Of a stretch of DNA of 7,410 nucleotides, positions 7,162-7,410 are shown piece after piece. Numbering within the stretch: the first letter of the stretch is position 1; each line of letters opens with the position of its first letter. The DNA lies in assembly GCA_022701965.1 (NCBI GenBank), contig JAKONL010000087.1, positions 1 to 7,410 of the forward strand, read 5' to 3'. The notes below the pieces were generated by a model that was not told the DNA's origin, searched no databases, and worked only from the letters and a program-made list of their open reading frames with translations. Origin of the DNA: Burkholderiaceae bacterium. GTDB taxonomy: Bacteria; Pseudomonadota; Gammaproteobacteria; Burkholderiales; Burkholderiaceae. A program made the translations under genes and the position numbers.

Positions 7162-7410
7162 CGTCGGTCAGCGCCTTGCGGATGTCTTCGAGTTCGAAGC
7201 GGTTGGCCATGCCGCGCAGCCAGGTGCAGGTGGCGGCGAGGCGGGGGTCGCCGGCGGCGAGGCGGTCGAGTGCCTGGTGCATGCCGCGCACGTGGCCGAT
7301 CTGCACCAGGCGCATCAGTTCGGCGCGATCGTCCTCCGAGAGCGACAGCCGTGGCGGCCGCGAGGCCTTCGCTTCGGGCGGGGCGGCACCGCTCGGCGCC
7401 AGCCACTGGA
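7139..7410 (-). CDS. C-terminal tail of an upstream protein, probably the partner (hybrid) sensor histidine kinase
   Basis: The last 90 codons of a gene that enters from the right edge; they end in TGA at 7141-7139, inside the response-regulator gene in another frame. The visible residues start with QWLAPSGAAPPEAK and a Pro/Arg-rich linker. They continue into a helical segment (LSEDDRAELMRLVQIGHVRGMHQALDRL, then RLAATCTWLRGMANRFELEDIRKAL). No catalytic kinase motif lies in the window. I recall such helical tails, with a GHVRG- or GYVRG-like segment, at the ends of large hybrid histidine kinases in Burkholderiales. The 23-nt overlap with a response regulator fits a kinase-regulator pair. The coding call is supported by the overlap and by the protein-like composition; the kinase identity is inference. 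The overlapping open frame at 6969-7406 is rejected because its translation is Arg/Pro-rich and lacks structure. Confidence 0.6.
   Translation of the reverse strand, partial: QWLAPSGAAPPEAKASRPPRLSLSEDDRAELMRLVQIGHVRGMHQALDRLAAGDPRLAATCTWLRGMANRFELEDIRKALTDDADTLDH

Overview
The window looks like a piece of chromosome from a high-GC betaproteobacterium, most likely a member of the Comamonadaceae such as Variovorax or a relative. This rests on strong G/C preference at third codon positions, on an alanyl-tRNA synthetase of the form I recall from that family, and on the operon layout. The genus is an inference from recall, not a measurement. There are no insertion sequences, CRISPR arrays, tRNA or rRNA genes, and no sign of a break in base composition. 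The genes fill almost the whole window.

Positions 1-3312, minus strand, hold four closely packed genes read from right to left. They are a dihydrodipicolinate-synthase-family deaminase/lyase (3312 to 2380), a secreted Liv-type amino-acid-binding protein (2335 to 1202), a two-cysteine 4-hydroxyproline epimerase (1185 to 250) and the N-terminal 82 codons of an FAD-dependent amino-acid oxidoreductase (247 to the edge). The gaps are 44, 16 and 2 nt, so this is very probably one operon. Together the genes fit bacterial trans-4-hydroxy-L-proline use. The binding protein would capture the amino acid in the periplasm and the epimerase would make cis-4-hydroxy-D-proline. The flavoenzyme would oxidise that to pyrroline-4-hydroxy-2-carboxylate, and the DapA-like enzyme would deaminate it to 2-oxoglutarate semialdehyde. 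The final semialdehyde dehydrogenase, the ABC permease/ATPase genes and a dedicated regulator are not in the window.

Positions 3313-3588 are a divergent intergenic region. Its operon-proximal half has an AT-rich island with overlapping dyads and a direct repeat, a candidate operator/promoter for the catabolic operon. Its other half has a good sigma-70-type promoter for the rightward gene. Positions 3589-6240, plus strand, are a complete alaS.

Positions 6262-7410, minus strand, hold a complete response regulator (receiver, PAS-like middle, LuxR-type HTH). It is preceded by the C-terminal tail of a large upstream protein, probably its partner histidine kinase, whose stop codon lies inside the regulator gene. 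alaS and the regulator converge with only 21 nt between them, and a possible hairpin there has both stop codons in its arms.

I see no clearly new system. The more interesting points are the single-operon pairing of a Liv-type binding protein with hydroxyproline enzymes, the repeat-rich candidate operator, and the three-domain response regulator.
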